Shown: positions 26,789 to 38,400 of the stretch, piece by piece
How positions within the stretch are numbered: the first letter of the stretch is position 1
Layout of the letters: each line of letters opens with the position of its first letter
Source: Marivirga salinae
GTDB taxonomy: Bacteria > Bacteroidota > Bacteroidia > Cytophagales > Cyclobacteriaceae
Direction: 5' to 3'
NCBI RefSeq assembly: GCF_030503855.1
Contig: NZ_CP129971.1
Location: 1,929,501-1,993,500, forward strand
Length of the DNA: 64,000 nt
The notes under the pieces: model-generated
Told to the model about the DNA's origin: nothing
Seen by the model: the letters and a program-made list of their open reading frames with translations, nothing else
The model's database searches: none
Program-made: the position numbers and the translations under genes

Positions 26789-28273
26789 ATGCAGGGAAAG
26801 GTTAGAAATATATTGATTTTTGGATTGTGCTGGGCATTTATAATTTCACCCTTAAACGCCCAGCAAGCTGATTCTTTGTCTATTCCTACTGCAATCGGTA
26901 CTTTAACTGTATCTACACTTACAGATACTACAATTAGTACAGACGATACCTTAGATAGAAAACTAATTCAATTTTCTCACCAATATGAATACGTTCCTGA
27001 ATTTGAACAGGAAATCATTCAAGAAAGATTATCTAAAATTGAGAATGAAATACCATTGACTTATAATCCTGTAGTCAATTCATTTATCAGCTATTTTACA
27101 GTTACAGACAGAGAGTATACTAGAAAAGTGGCCCAATTGCAGACTAAGTATTTTCCAATGATTGAGCGCTATTTGAAAAAATACAATTTACCAGATGAAT
27201 TGAAATATTTAGCAATTGTGGAGTCTGGCTTAAATCCTAAAGCTAAATCTCCAGCAGGTGCTGTTGGTTTATGGCAGTTTATGCCGCTTACTGGAAGAGT
27301 GGATTACGGATTATCAGAAAACTGGTATTTAGATGAGAAAATGGATATGGAGAAATCAACAGATGCTGCTTGCCGTTATCTTACTTTTCTCTATAAATAT
27401 TTTTATAATGATTGGCCATTAGCTTTAGCAGCGTATAATACTGGCCCTGGAAATGTTCGTAAGGCCATCAGAAGAAGTGGCTATAAAAAGAATTTCTGGG
27501 AAATTTACCCTTATCTCTACAGAGAAACCAGGTCTTATGTTCCTCAATTTATTGCGATAATGTACAGCATGAATTATTTGGAAGAACATAATTTCTTTAT
27601 TGAAGAATATGAGTACATGCCAGAATATGAAACGGTTTCAATAAATGGATTTTTAAGCCTACCCTTATTTGCTGAGCATTCAGGAATATGTTTAGAAACT
27701 TTAAACGACCTTAATCCAGAATTAAAACGTGGCGTCATTTCAGATAAACATCCAATGTATCCATTAAGAATTCCATCCAACCAGAAAAATTTTGTTGCTG
27801 AAAATCTTAAAGATATAATGCGTTTTGCCGGTCAAGGGAAGGAACATTTCGAGAAATTGGCTAGGAATGAGGTAGGTAGTACTTATGGCAGGCAAAAATT
27901 AACTTATAAAGTGAGATCAGGTGATGTCATAGGTAAAATTGCCCAGACCTATAATGTTAGGATTGCAGATTTACAACAATGGAATAATTTGAGAGGTACC
28001 GTTATTCGAGTTGGTCAGCCTTTAAGTATTTGGGTTGCTGATGATTTTTATGATGGAGTAAATAAGCAACTTGCAGCAATAAGTCAAAAAAATGTACCAA
28101 ATAAAAATGTAGCTTTGAAATCTGGTGAGTACAGAGTTCAAAATGGAGATACATTATGGGATATTTCAAGAAAATTTGATGGGTTAACGGTAGAGAAGTT
28201 GAAAAAATTAAATAATTTGGAGGGAAATGGGATAAAGCCTGGTCAAGTACTCAAGATTAATGAAAATTCATAA
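26789..28273 (+). CDS. Membrane-bound lytic murein transglycosylase D-like (SLT plus LysM)
   Basis: A 494-residue exported enzyme that cleaves the MurNAc-GlcNAc bond with anhydro formation. The signal peptide is 1-24. The SLT domain (about 120-260) has VESGLNPKAKSPAGAVGLWQF-type motif positions 145-165, with catalytic Glu145, and YNTGPGNVRKAI downstream. Two LysM peptidoglycan-binding domains follow, at about 372-415 and 447-490 (YRVQNGDTLWDISRKF). Unlike E. coli MltD there is no lipobox. The stop overlaps the upstream extension of the next lipoprotein gene, pointing to one operon. It may open peptidoglycan for envelope machines (inference). Confidence 0.93.
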   Translation: MQGKVRNILIFGLCWAFIISPLNAQQADSLSIPTAIGTLTVSTLTDTTISTDDTLDRKLIQFSHQYEYVPEFEQEIIQERLSKIENEIPLTYNPVVNSFISYFTVTDREYTRKVAQLQTKYFPMIERYLKKYNLPDELKYLAIVESGLNPKAKSPAGAVGLWQFMPLTGRVDYGLSENWYLDEKMDMEKSTDAACRYLTFLYKYFYNDWPLALAAYNTGPGNVRKAIRRSGYKKNFWEIYPYLYRETRSYVPQFIAIMYSMNYLEEHNFFIEEYEYMPEYETVSINGFLSLPLFAEHSGICLETLNDLNPELKRGVISDKHPMYPLRIPSNQKNFVAENLKDIMRFAGQGKEHFEKLARNEVGSTYGRQKLTYKVRSGDVIGKIAQTYNVRIADLQQWNNLRGTVIRVGQPLSIWVADDFYDGVNKQLAAISQKNVPNKNVALKSGEYRVQNGDTLWDISRKFDGLTVEKLKKLNNLEGNGIKPGQVLKINENS

Positions 28274-28283
28274 AACTAGCATT

Positions 28284-29390
28284 ATGTTGAAATTCAATAA
28301 ATTATATTTTTTATCTATCTTATTTATCACCTCATTTTTCATGATTTCCTGCAATGATGAAGGAAAAGGTGGTCAAGAAAATCAAGTTTCTAGCTCTAAT
28401 ATGCAAAAAGCTAGAGGTGAATCAGGAGAAGTTATTCTCGTTGTTCCTCCAAGCTTGTGGGATGGAGAATTAGGTGGTTTATTAAGAGAGGTTTTTACAT
28501 CAAACGTTAAGGTACTTCCACAAGACGAGAAATTATATGATCTAAAGCCTGTTGACCCGAGTAAGTTCAATAGTGTATTTAAAGCCTCACAAAATTTAAT
28601 GTTTGTAGCCACATTAGATAATAAAAAACCTGAAGGGAAATACATGAAAAAGTATTTTACCGAAAACTCTTTAAATCAAATTGAAAAGAATCCTGATTTG
28701 TTTTCTTTCAATCAACAGGATGTATATGCGCGTGGGCAAGAAGTGCTTTACTTGTTTGGCAGAAATGAAGAGGAATTAATCAATAATATAAAAGCAAATA
28801 AAGCAGGGATAAAAGAGTTTTTTAATGATAAAGAAGCTGAAAGATTAGTGTCATCTTTCAAAAATACGGCTCAAAAAGGTATTATGAATTATATTAACGA
28901 TTCTTTAAACCTTGAATTGATTGTGCCTTTTGGATTCGATATTGCACAAAAAAGTGATCATTTTATATGGTTAAGAGAACTAGATACCAAAGAGGAATAT
29001 AATATTTGGATAGTTAAAATGCCTTACAATGATGAATCTGTCTTTGATCCTACAAAAATCAAATCACTAAGGAATTCACTAGGAAAAAAATACATCACAG
29101 ATAAAGATCTGCCAGATTTACATTTGACTAGTCAGGATGAAATTGATTTTGTAATCGATACGGTAAATCTGAATAATCAATATGCATTAAGAATAAAAGG
29201 CTTATGGAAATACTCTGATAATTCTAGAGGTGGCGCATTTGTAAGTTATCTTTTTGCTAATGAAGAATCTGGTGATTTATATTATCTAGAAGGCTATTTA
29301 GATGCACCAGGAGAATCAAAGCGCGAACCAATGCGTAGGTTAAAAGCTATTTTAGGTACTGCAAAAGTCCCTGAGAATATACAGGACTAA
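28284..29390 (+). CDS. DUF4837 family lipoprotein
   Basis: A lipoprotein of 368 residues with the start placed at the ATG at 28284 (MLKFNKLYF). The frame also opens with an ATG at 28260, but the later start gives a normal signal peptide. The lipobox is FMISC. The mature part starts with a low-complexity Gly/Ser linker and then two similar-looking alpha/beta halves with VILVVPPSLWDG and LELIVPFGFDIA segments, suggesting an internal repeat. DUF4837 is a Bacteroidota-restricted family without a known function. It follows the transglycosylase gene closely and is separated from maeB by 133 bases. Confidence 0.85.
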   Translation: MLKFNKLYFLSILFITSFFMISCNDEGKGGQENQVSSSNMQKARGESGEVILVVPPSLWDGELGGLLREVFTSNVKVLPQDEKLYDLKPVDPSKFNSVFKASQNLMFVATLDNKKPEGKYMKKYFTENSLNQIEKNPDLFSFNQQDVYARGQEVLYLFGRNEEELINNIKANKAGIKEFFNDKEAERLVSSFKNTAQKGIMNYINDSLNLELIVPFGFDIAQKSDHFIWLRELDTKEEYNIWIVKMPYNDESVFDPTKIKSLRNSLGKKYITDKDLPDLHLTSQDEIDFVIDTVNLNNQYALRIKGLWKYSDNSRGGAFVSYLFANEESGDLYYLEGYLDAPGESKREPMRRLKAILGTAKVPENIQD

Positions 29391-29523
29391 TCTGTTAAAA
29401 ATCTTGGTTAATGCTGTAGATTATTACAGTCTTTTCTAAATTTACTTTAATATTATTTATTCAGTTAGGATAACTATATTAAATTCCGAATTGATCGAAT
29501 TATAACAAATTTATAGAATTATT

Positions 29524-31803
29524 ATGCCAAAGAAAGTTCGCAGACAAGATGCATTAAATTATCATATGCAAGGTACTCCAGGAAAGATTGAGGTGGTGCC
29601 AACCAAAATGTTAAGCTCTCAATCTGATTTGGCATTAGCCTATTCTCCAGGTGTGGCAGAGCCTTGCAAGGAGATTGAAAAAGATAAAGAAAACGCTTAT
29701 AAATACACAGCTAAAGGAAATTTGGTAGGGGTAATTTCTAATGGAACCGCTGTTCTAGGTTTAGGAGACATTGGACCAGATGCATCTAAGCCTGTAATGG
29801 AAGGAAAAGGAGTTTTATTCAAGAAATTTGCTGGTATTGATGTTTTTGATATCGAAATACAGGAAAAAGACCCAAAAAAGCTGGTAGAAATCATCAAATC
29901 TCTAGAACCCACTTTTGGTGGAATCAATTTAGAAGATATAAAAGCACCGGAGTGTTTTGAAGTAGAGACTGCATTAAAGGAACAAATGAATATTCCTGTA
30001 ATGCATGATGATCAACATGGTACTGCTATTATATCAAGCGCAGCTCTTCTAAACGCGATAGAATTAGTAGATAAAAAGATTGAAGATATAAAAATTGTGG
30101 TTTTGGGAGCTGGTGCTGCAGCTATTTCCTGCACTAAACTCTATCATTCGCTTGGAGCAAAGCTGGAAAATATTTACATGTTTGATAGAAAAGGTTTGCT
30201 TACAAAGGACAGAGATGATTTAAGTGAATCCGGAAAAATGTTTGCTTCTAGTAATACAGAGATTAAGGAAATCATGGATGCCATGAAAGGTGCGGATGTA
30301 TTTTTAGGCTTATCTGCGGGGAATGTAATCAACAAAAAGCATATCAAAGCAATGGCGGATAATCCTATTGTTTTTGCACTAGCGAATCCTGATCCGGAAA
30401 TTCCTTATGCTGATGCTATGGCAGCACGAAAAGATATCATCATGGCTACAGGAAGGTCGGACCATCCTAACCAAGTAAATAATGTGATTGGTTTTCCATA
30501 TATTTTCAGAGGAGCTTTGGACGTAAGAGCCACAGCCATCAATGAAGAAATGAAATTGGCAGCTGCTTATGCTATTGCTGAATTGGCTAAACAACCTGTT
30601 CCAGAGTTGATCAATAAAGCTTATGACGATCAGAAAATCGTTTTTGGAAGAGAATATTTAATTCCAAAACCTCTTGATCCTCGCTTAATTACTACTATTT
30701 CCCCTGCTGTTGCTAATGCTGCAATGAAATCAGGAGTAGCAAAAACGAATATTCGCGACTGGGCGCAATATGATGTTGATCTTCAAAAAAGAATTGGAGT
30801 TGACCAAAAATTGATGAACAGGATATTGACGAAAGCCAAGAAAGATCCTAAACGAGTGGTTTTCTCAGAAGCAGATAATGTGAATATTCTGAAAGCTGTT
30901 CAAATGGTCATTGATGAGGGTATTGCGACACCTATTTTATTGGGTAACCGCCAAAAAATAGAAGCACTTATCGAAACCCATCAATTAGATTTAGCAGGCG
31001 TAACCATCATTGATAATTTCTTAGATGATGAAAAACGTCAAGAATATGGGAAGGTGCTTTATGATAAAAGGAAGCGAAAGGGTGTTACGCAATATGAGGC
31101 AGTAAAATTAATGCGCGATCGAAATTATTTTGGCAGCATGATGGTGGAATTAGGAGAAGGAGATGCTATGATTTCCGGTCTTACTAAAGATTATCCTAAA
31201 ACAATTCGCCCTGCTTTGGAAATCATTGGGGCAGAAGAAGGGAAAAGAGTAGCTGGTATGTATATTTTATTGACCAAAAAAGGTACTTTCTTTTTCTCAG
31301 ACACTACTGTAAATACCAATCCTTCTGTAGATGAATTGGTAGAAATCATTGGTCTTACAGCTAGAGGAGCAAAAGTATTTGGATATGAGCCACGAATGGC
31401 GGTGCTTTCTTATTCGAATTTTGGAAGTAGTAAAGGAGATATACCAGAGAAGACAGCTAAAGCCAGAAAAATTGCAAAAGAGAGATGGCCTGATTTAATA
31501 ATAGATGGAGATATTCAAGCTAATATTGCGGTTAATGAAGAATTGTTAAAAGAGACATATCCATTTAGTGAATTAGCTGATAAAGGAGCTAATACCTTTA
31601 TTTTCCCAAGTTTGGCATCTGGAAATATTGCCTATAAATTATTAATGGAATTAGGAAATGCAGAAGCAATTGGGCCAATTTTATTGGGAATGAATAAGCC
31701 TGTTCACATTTTGCAATTAGGTAGTTCTATCAGAGAAATAGTAAATATGGTAGCCATCTCAGTAGTGGATGCACAAGACCATCAGAACCGATCAAATTTA
31801 TGA
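29524..31803 (+). CDS. maeB: NADP-dependent malic enzyme fused to phosphotransacetylase-like domain
   Basis: The enzyme decarboxylates malate to pyruvate with reduction of NADP. At 759 residues it has the MaeB layout: a malic N-terminal domain (about 20-155) with GNLVGVISNGTAVLGLGDIG-like positions, an NAD(P)-binding domain (about 165-400) with LGAGAAAISC, and a C-terminal phosphotransacetylase-like domain (about 425-755) thought to bind acetyl-CoA as a regulatory module. The start ATG at 29524 is followed by the conserved ALNYHMQGTPGKIEV. Its stop overlaps the ruvA start by 4 bases. Confidence 0.95.
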   Translation: MPKKVRRQDALNYHMQGTPGKIEVVPTKMLSSQSDLALAYSPGVAEPCKEIEKDKENAYKYTAKGNLVGVISNGTAVLGLGDIGPDASKPVMEGKGVLFKKFAGIDVFDIEIQEKDPKKLVEIIKSLEPTFGGINLEDIKAPECFEVETALKEQMNIPVMHDDQHGTAIISSAALLNAIELVDKKIEDIKIVVLGAGAAAISCTKLYHSLGAKLENIYMFDRKGLLTKDRDDLSESGKMFASSNTEIKEIMDAMKGADVFLGLSAGNVINKKHIKAMADNPIVFALANPDPEIPYADAMAARKDIIMATGRSDHPNQVNNVIGFPYIFRGALDVRATAINEEMKLAAAYAIAELAKQPVPELINKAYDDQKIVFGREYLIPKPLDPRLITTISPAVANAAMKSGVAKTNIRDWAQYDVDLQKRIGVDQKLMNRILTKAKKDPKRVVFSEADNVNILKAVQMVIDEGIATPILLGNRQKIEALIETHQLDLAGVTIIDNFLDDEKRQEYGKVLYDKRKRKGVTQYEAVKLMRDRNYFGSMMVELGEGDAMISGLTKDYPKTIRPALEIIGAEEGKRVAGMYILLTKKGTFFFSDTTVNTNPSVDELVEIIGLTARGAKVFGYEPRMAVLSYSNFGSSKGDIPEKTAKARKIAKERWPDLIIDGDIQANIAVNEELLKETYPFSELADKGANTFIFPSLASGNIAYKLLMELGNAEAIGPILLGMNKPVHILQLGSSIREIVNMVAISVVDAQDHQNRSNL

Positions 31804-32393
31804 TTTCATACTTAAAAGGAATTTTAGTAGAACTTGAACCTACTCACCTAATCATGGAGGTTGGGGGAGTAGGGTATCATGTCATTATTCCACTATCCAC
31901 TTATGATGCTTTTAAAAATCAGAAAGAGGCTAAAGTTCTTACTCATTTTCATGTAAAAGAAGATTCTCAAACCCTTTTTGGTTTTTATTTGCCAGAAGAA
32001 AGAACTGTCTTTTTAGATTTAATTGGTATTTCGGGGATAGGACCTTCAACTGCTATTGGAATGTTGTCAGCTATGAATCCAAATGAAATAAAGTCTTCAA
32101 TAGTGGCTGAGAATGTAAAACAAATTCAATCGATAAAAGGCATAGGTGGAAAAACTGCTCAAAGAGTAATATTGGAATTGAAAGACCGATACAAAAAGGA
32201 AGGTTTAATTTCAGAATCTAGCCAATCTTCTGCTGTTTCAAACAATAGCCTGAGGAACGAAGCGTTATCTGCTTTGATAAATTTAGGGTTCGCTAAAAAT
32301 TCTGCTGAAAAGGTTATTGATAAGATATTGCAAGCTAACAAGGAAAATATTACTTTAGAGCAATTAATAAAGCAAGCCTTAAAATCAGCCTAA
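31800..32393 (+). CDS. ruvA: Holliday junction branch migration protein RuvA
   Basis: RuvA binds Holliday junctions and loads the RuvB motor, encoded at 56.7 kb in this window. It has 197 residues with three domains: an N-terminal OB-fold (1-65), helix-hairpin-helix motifs (about 70-145) with LIGISGIGPSTAIGML and IKGIGGKTAQRVI, and a small C-terminal domain (150-197) that contacts RuvB. The ATGA overlap with maeB suggests translational coupling. The sprA gene begins 13 bases downstream. Confidence 0.97.
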   Translation: MISYLKGILVELEPTHLIMEVGGVGYHVIIPLSTYDAFKNQKEAKVLTHFHVKEDSQTLFGFYLPEERTVFLDLIGISGIGPSTAIGMLSAMNPNEIKSSIVAENVKQIQSIKGIGGKTAQRVILELKDRYKKEGLISESSQSSAVSNNSLRNEALSALINLGFAKNSAEKVIDKILQANKENITLEQLIKQALKSA

Positions 32394-32406
32394 ACTAAAT
32401 TGTATT

Positions 32407-35400
32407 TTGCTAAGTAGAAGCACTCAACTTCTTTTATGGGTAATAATGGTTTTTACTTTCATTTTTGGAGGTAGCATAAATCTATACGCAAATTTTAACG
32501 GTTCTGCCTTTAATTTGTTCCAAGAAGTTCAGCAAACCACTGAACAATCTCAAGATACAGTTGCAACTGATTCCACCGAAACTGATAGTGTAAAAAATTA
32601 TCAACCTACCAGAAGGCCAACTTACCAAGCTCAAGATCGATATGGTGATCCATTTTCAAGCCAAGCCGGAAATAGTCCTTTATTATTGGAAGATCCCGCG
32701 GCCTTAAATATGGATGTCAAAATTGATACTGGTTTTAATTATACAATGTATGAAACTATAGGAGATATAAAGTTTAGACCAACATCCTCTATGTCTTATG
32801 AGGAGTTCTCTAATTATCAAGATGATAGGATATTAAAAGAATATTGGAAAGAGCGTTCCTTAGGCTTGGATGGTGAAAGTGCAGTGAGTGGTCGTTCTCT
32901 AATTCCGCCACTTTATGTCAGCCCTGTTTTTGATCGACTTTTTGGGGGCAGTTTTGTAGAACTAGTTCCTAATGGATTTATCACTCTCGATTTTGGTGGA
33001 CGTATCACTAAAAATGAAAATCCAAATTTGCCAGTTCAAGCTCAAAAGTATTCTAGTTTTGAATTCGATCAGCAGATTAATATGAATGCGGTTGGTAAGG
33101 TTGGTGAAAAATTGGCTATTACCGCAAATTTCGCCAATAATAATTCCTTTGATTTTCAGAATGACTTGAAAGTAGAATATACCGGATATGAGGAAGAAAT
33201 ATTGAAAAAAATTGAAATAGGGAATGTGAGTATGCCCGTCAATAATTCTTTAATGTCTGGTGCACAAAACTTGTTCGGTATTAAAACCCAAATGCAATTT
33301 GGGCATCTCTTTGTGACCAGTGTTGCTTCTACTCAAAGGGGGAAAGCGGAAAGTATAAAAGTAGAAGGAGGAGCTCAAAGAAAAGAATTTGAAGTTAGAT
33401 CTTCCGATTATGATGAAAACCGACATTTCTTCTTGGGTCATTTTTTTAGAAATAATTATGAAAGATGGTTAAATGGTTTGCCAAGGATTAATTCCAGTTT
33501 GGACATAAGAAGAGTAGAAGTATATGTCCTTAATAGAAATCAAAATACTCAAAACTTAAGATCAATAGCGGCCTTTATGGATTTGGGAGAAGCAAATCCG
33601 AATGATATTTATCAAGATCAATTTTTAAAACCTAGTTTGCCATCCAACAATCCTACCGATAATGATGCCAACAGCCTTTGGGAAGATATTAATAGTTACA
33701 ATAAAGATTATGATAATTTCTTAAGCACTTTAGAAACTTCAAATCCTGAACTATCTAGAACTGTGGATTACGAAATTATTAATGTGGCAAGAAAACTAGA
33801 TGCAACAGAATATACTTTTGATAAAGCGCTAGGCTATATCTCTTTAAGAAGACAACTACAGAATGATGAAATGTTAGCAGTGTCATTTGAATACACTTAT
33901 AATGGTCAACGCTATCAAGTAGGTGAAATGGCGGAAAATTATGGTAGCAGGTCAAATGATGAAGTGGTTCTATTAAAACTTTTAAGACCCTCTAAAATCA
34001 ATGTGGATGTTCCGACTTGGGATTTAATGATGAAAAATATTTATAACCTTCAAGGCAATCGAATAAGCAAAGATGGTTTTCAACTTAGGATTATTTATCG
34101 TGATGATAGAACAGGCCAGGATAACCCAAGTTTACACGAGAGTTCATTAAGAGACATTCCATTGCTTAGAGTATTTAATTTAGATAGTCTAAACCAGAAT
34201 AATGATCCTCAACCAGATGGTAACTTTGATTACATCAATGGTTTAACCATTAATCAGGAAGAAGGTAAAATTATTTTCCCTGTGTTGGAGCCTTTTGGAA
34301 GTAGTTTGAGCGAACAATTTCGAGCTGACGAACAAACCTTTAGAGGTAAATATGTATTTAATACGCTTTATGAATCCACCAAAAATGATGCGCAGCAGTT
34401 AACTTCAAAAGATAAGTTTTTTATTAAGGGGCAATATGAAAGTAGCGGTTCTGCAACAGAGATTGCACTTCCAGGCTTAAATGTGGCAGAAAATTCGGTA
34501 CGTGTAAGTGCCGGTGGAACCCCCCTCCAGGAAGGGATTGATTATAGAGTAGATTATAACTTAGGTAAAGTAATCATATTAAATGAAGGAATTCTCAGTT
34601 CAGGCAGAGATATAGATATTGATTTTGAAACGGAAGATATGTTCAATTTCCAATCTAAAACTTTAGTGGGAACTCGTTTTGATTATGTTGTAAGTGATAA
34701 AATAAACATTGGAGCCACTGTACTTCGTCATACCCAAAGGCCATTGGGCGTATCTCGATATACGATCGGTTCTGAGCCTTCAAGTAATACGAAATGGGGA
34801 TTGGATATGAATTATAGTGATGAAGTGCCATTTCTAACGAAAATGGTAGATTTCCTGCCTTTCTTAGATACAAAAGCGCCTTCCTCATTAACTTTTAGAG
34901 GTGAGTTTGCACAATTAATTCCATCTACGAGCAGTCAAGTAGATGGACAAGGAGCTGCATATTTAGATGACTTTGAACAATCGGTTACTGTAAATAATTT
35001 AGGGAGTGATTTTGTGAGTTGGAAAATGGCGGCAACTCCTGAGACGGAAGATAATAGATTTATGGATCAAGGGAAATGGGGAGCTAATAAAAAGAGAGGA
35101 AAATTATCGTGGTATAATATAGATAATACTACCATTTACAATACAAACGGACCAAATGCAGCCGTCATGTCAGAGGAGGCCCGTGAGAATCATTATGCTA
35201 GAGGTATAATAATGCAGGAAATTTATAAGAATAGGGATAGAAACATGGGAAGTAATATATTACAAACCTTTGATATAGCCTATTTCCCTTCTGAAAGAGG
35301 GATGTATAACTTTAATAGCGACCTTACCAATGATGGATATTTAAAAAACCCCCAAAAAAATTGGGCTGGAATTACAAGACCCATAACATCGGAAGTAGAT

Positions 35401-38400
35401 TTTGATAAAAACAATATTGAGTATATCGAATTTTGGTTGATGGATCCATATATTGATACACAAAGAGGAATAGTAGATGATGGAACTGAAGATGCAACCA
35501 ATAATACCACAGGAGGAAAGCTGTATTTTAATTTAGGAAGTGTATCTGAGGATGTGCTGCCCGATAATAAACTTGCTTTTGAAAACGGATTGCCAGAAGA
35601 TTATGATGATTTGGCAGAAGTAAATATAACGGAAGAAGGTAGAGTGCCTTCTGATCCTCCTGTGACAGAAGTTTTTTCTAATATTGAAAACGCAAGACCT
35701 AATCAAGATGTTGGATTAGATGGAGTTAGAAATGATCAAGAAGCAGAATTTTATAATGAATTTGTAAATGAAATCAATTCAAATCCTGCAATCTCGGAAG
35801 AAGCAAAAGATCGAATTTTGAATGATGTTGCCGCAGATAATTTTACGTATTTCTTGGGAGATGAATTTGACCAGAGAGAAGCTCCTGTTATAGAACGATA
35901 TAAAAATTTCAGTAGTACAGAAGGTAACACACCAGCAAGCAGTGGGGAAGATACTTTTAACCCATCAGGTAGTCGTTATCCTGATTCAGAGGATTTAAAT
36001 AATGACAAGACCGTTTCAACCTTAGAAGAATACTATGAATATGAGGTATCATTGAATGAGAATGATCTCAATGTCGCCACAAATCCCTTGATTGTAGATG
36101 AAGTTGCTGCTTCTGATGAAAATCAGAATGTGAAATGGTATTTATTTCGAATACCAGTTCGAAACCCCTCAAGAACTCAAGGTGAAATTAATGGTTTCAA
36201 ATCAATCCGGTATATCAGAACTATATTAACTGAATTTGAACAGCCTGTGGTTTTAAGAATGGCAGATTTCAGATTAGTAGGCTCCCAATGGAGAAAGTAT
36301 GATGGCTCATTAGAAAAAACTGGAATTATTGAAACTCCTGAAACAAAGCCATCAAATCTTGTGATTTCATCTGTAAGTATAGAAGCAAATTCGGAAAATG
36401 GTCCTGGGAAAGTTCCTTATGTTTTGCCTCCTGGCATAACAAGGGATCAAGACATTGCAGCAGTGGCTAATCAGGTAAGACAAGATGAAAAATCAATTCA
36501 ACTTTGCGTGGATGATCTTGAAGATAGTAAAGGTGTAGCAGCATTTAAAAACGTGAACTTTGATTTAGTTAACTATGGTAGAATTAAATTATTTCTGCAT
36601 GCTCAAAGCCCAAATGTTAACGATGATGAGGTTACGGCCTTTGTTAGGTTAGGGACTGATTTTGATGATAATTATTATGAAATTGAACTTCCATTAAAAA
36701 TCACGCCTTACCAAACAACTGATGAAAGAGAAATATGGCCATTAGAAAATGAAATTGATTTAGATTTAGATCGACTTTATGAGTTGAAAGCTAGACGAAA
36801 CAGAACTTTAGGGAATCAAAATGTTTTACTGCCATTTACTGAGCAATCTGGCAAATATACTTTAACTGTAAGAGGTAGGCCTGACATGAGTTCTGTCCAA
36901 ACCATGATGATAGGTATTCGAAATCCAGAAGGAGGAAGTAACACCATGCCCCAAGATGTTTGTATTTGGGCAAATGAAATGAGAGTAACTGATTTTGATC
37001 AGACAAATGGATGGGCAGCCAATGCAACTTTAAATACTCAATTAGCTGATTTTGCTAATATAACTTTAGGAACAAGCTATACAACTGTTGGATTTGGTGG
37101 AATTGAACAAAACATTGCACAGAGAACTAGGGAGACTTCTGAATCTTACGATGTTTCTGCAAATTTTAGTTTAGGTAAATTCTTTAATGAAGAATCTGGT
37201 ATAAAAGTGCCAATGTATTTAGGATATCAAACTTTTACGGCCACTCCATTTTTTGATCCTAGAGATCCTGATATCCCGCTTACTGCTGCTTTGGAAAGTT
37301 TTGAAACTGCTGAAGAAGCTGAAAATTACCGCCAATTAGTAATTGATCAAGAAGTACGAAGAAGTATAAACTTTACAAATGTTCGTAAAGAAAGGAAGCA
37401 AACAGATAAGCTAGTATTGCCTATAGCAATATCTAACTTCGATTTCACATATGCTTATAGTGACATCTTAAGGAGTAATTTGCAAACAGCCGAATTTGCT
37501 ACAAAGAATTATAAAGGTGCTGTAGGGTATAGTTACGGATTCCCAAATACAAGTATTGCACCATTGAAAAATGTTGGATTTTTGAGTTCTCCTTATCTAA
37601 AATTAATTCAAGATATTAACATTAACCCTTTACCTACCACTTTTAGTATGAGGGCCGATTTGGATAGAAGTTATATTAAAACTCAATTAAGAAATGATAG
37701 GCTAACCATAGATGGAATTGAGCCGCAATTTCAAAAATCATTCACCTTAAATAGAAATTATAATCTTGATTGGAGTTTAACTGAGAATTTAAATGTAAAC
37801 TATACAGCAAGGGCATTTTCAATTATAGACGAACCAGCAGGAGAAATTAACAGTGAGATTAAACGGGATTCTATAATGACCAATCTTCAGAATTTTGGAA
37901 GGATGAAGAATTTTGATCAGAGTGTAGTTGCTGGATATCAATTACCACTAGGTAAATTCCCATTAACGGATTGGATTTCTGCAGAAGCACGTTATAAGGT
38001 TGATTATAATTGGACCTCTGGTTCACTTAATCAAATTGATACACTGGGGCATCTTATTCAGAATAGTAATGAATGGGGACTGAATTCACGATTGGATATG
38101 AATAAGTTATACAATAAAGTGAAGGTTCTTAATAGTATAAATAACCCACCTAGAATGAGAGCAAATCAAGAAGATACTACTTGGACTCAGCCCGGAGCTC
38201 CCATAGTAAAAGGTTTCTTGAAATTATTGATGTCTTTAAAGAATGTAACCGGAAGTTATTCTGAAAGAGGAGGGACACTATTACCAGGCTTTAGAAATAG
38301 AGCCTATTTATTTGGGTTAGATTCATCCTTAACAGCACCAGGTTTGCCCTTTGTTTTTGGTAGTCAAGATCCAAGTATCCGCTATACTGCTGCTGAAAAT

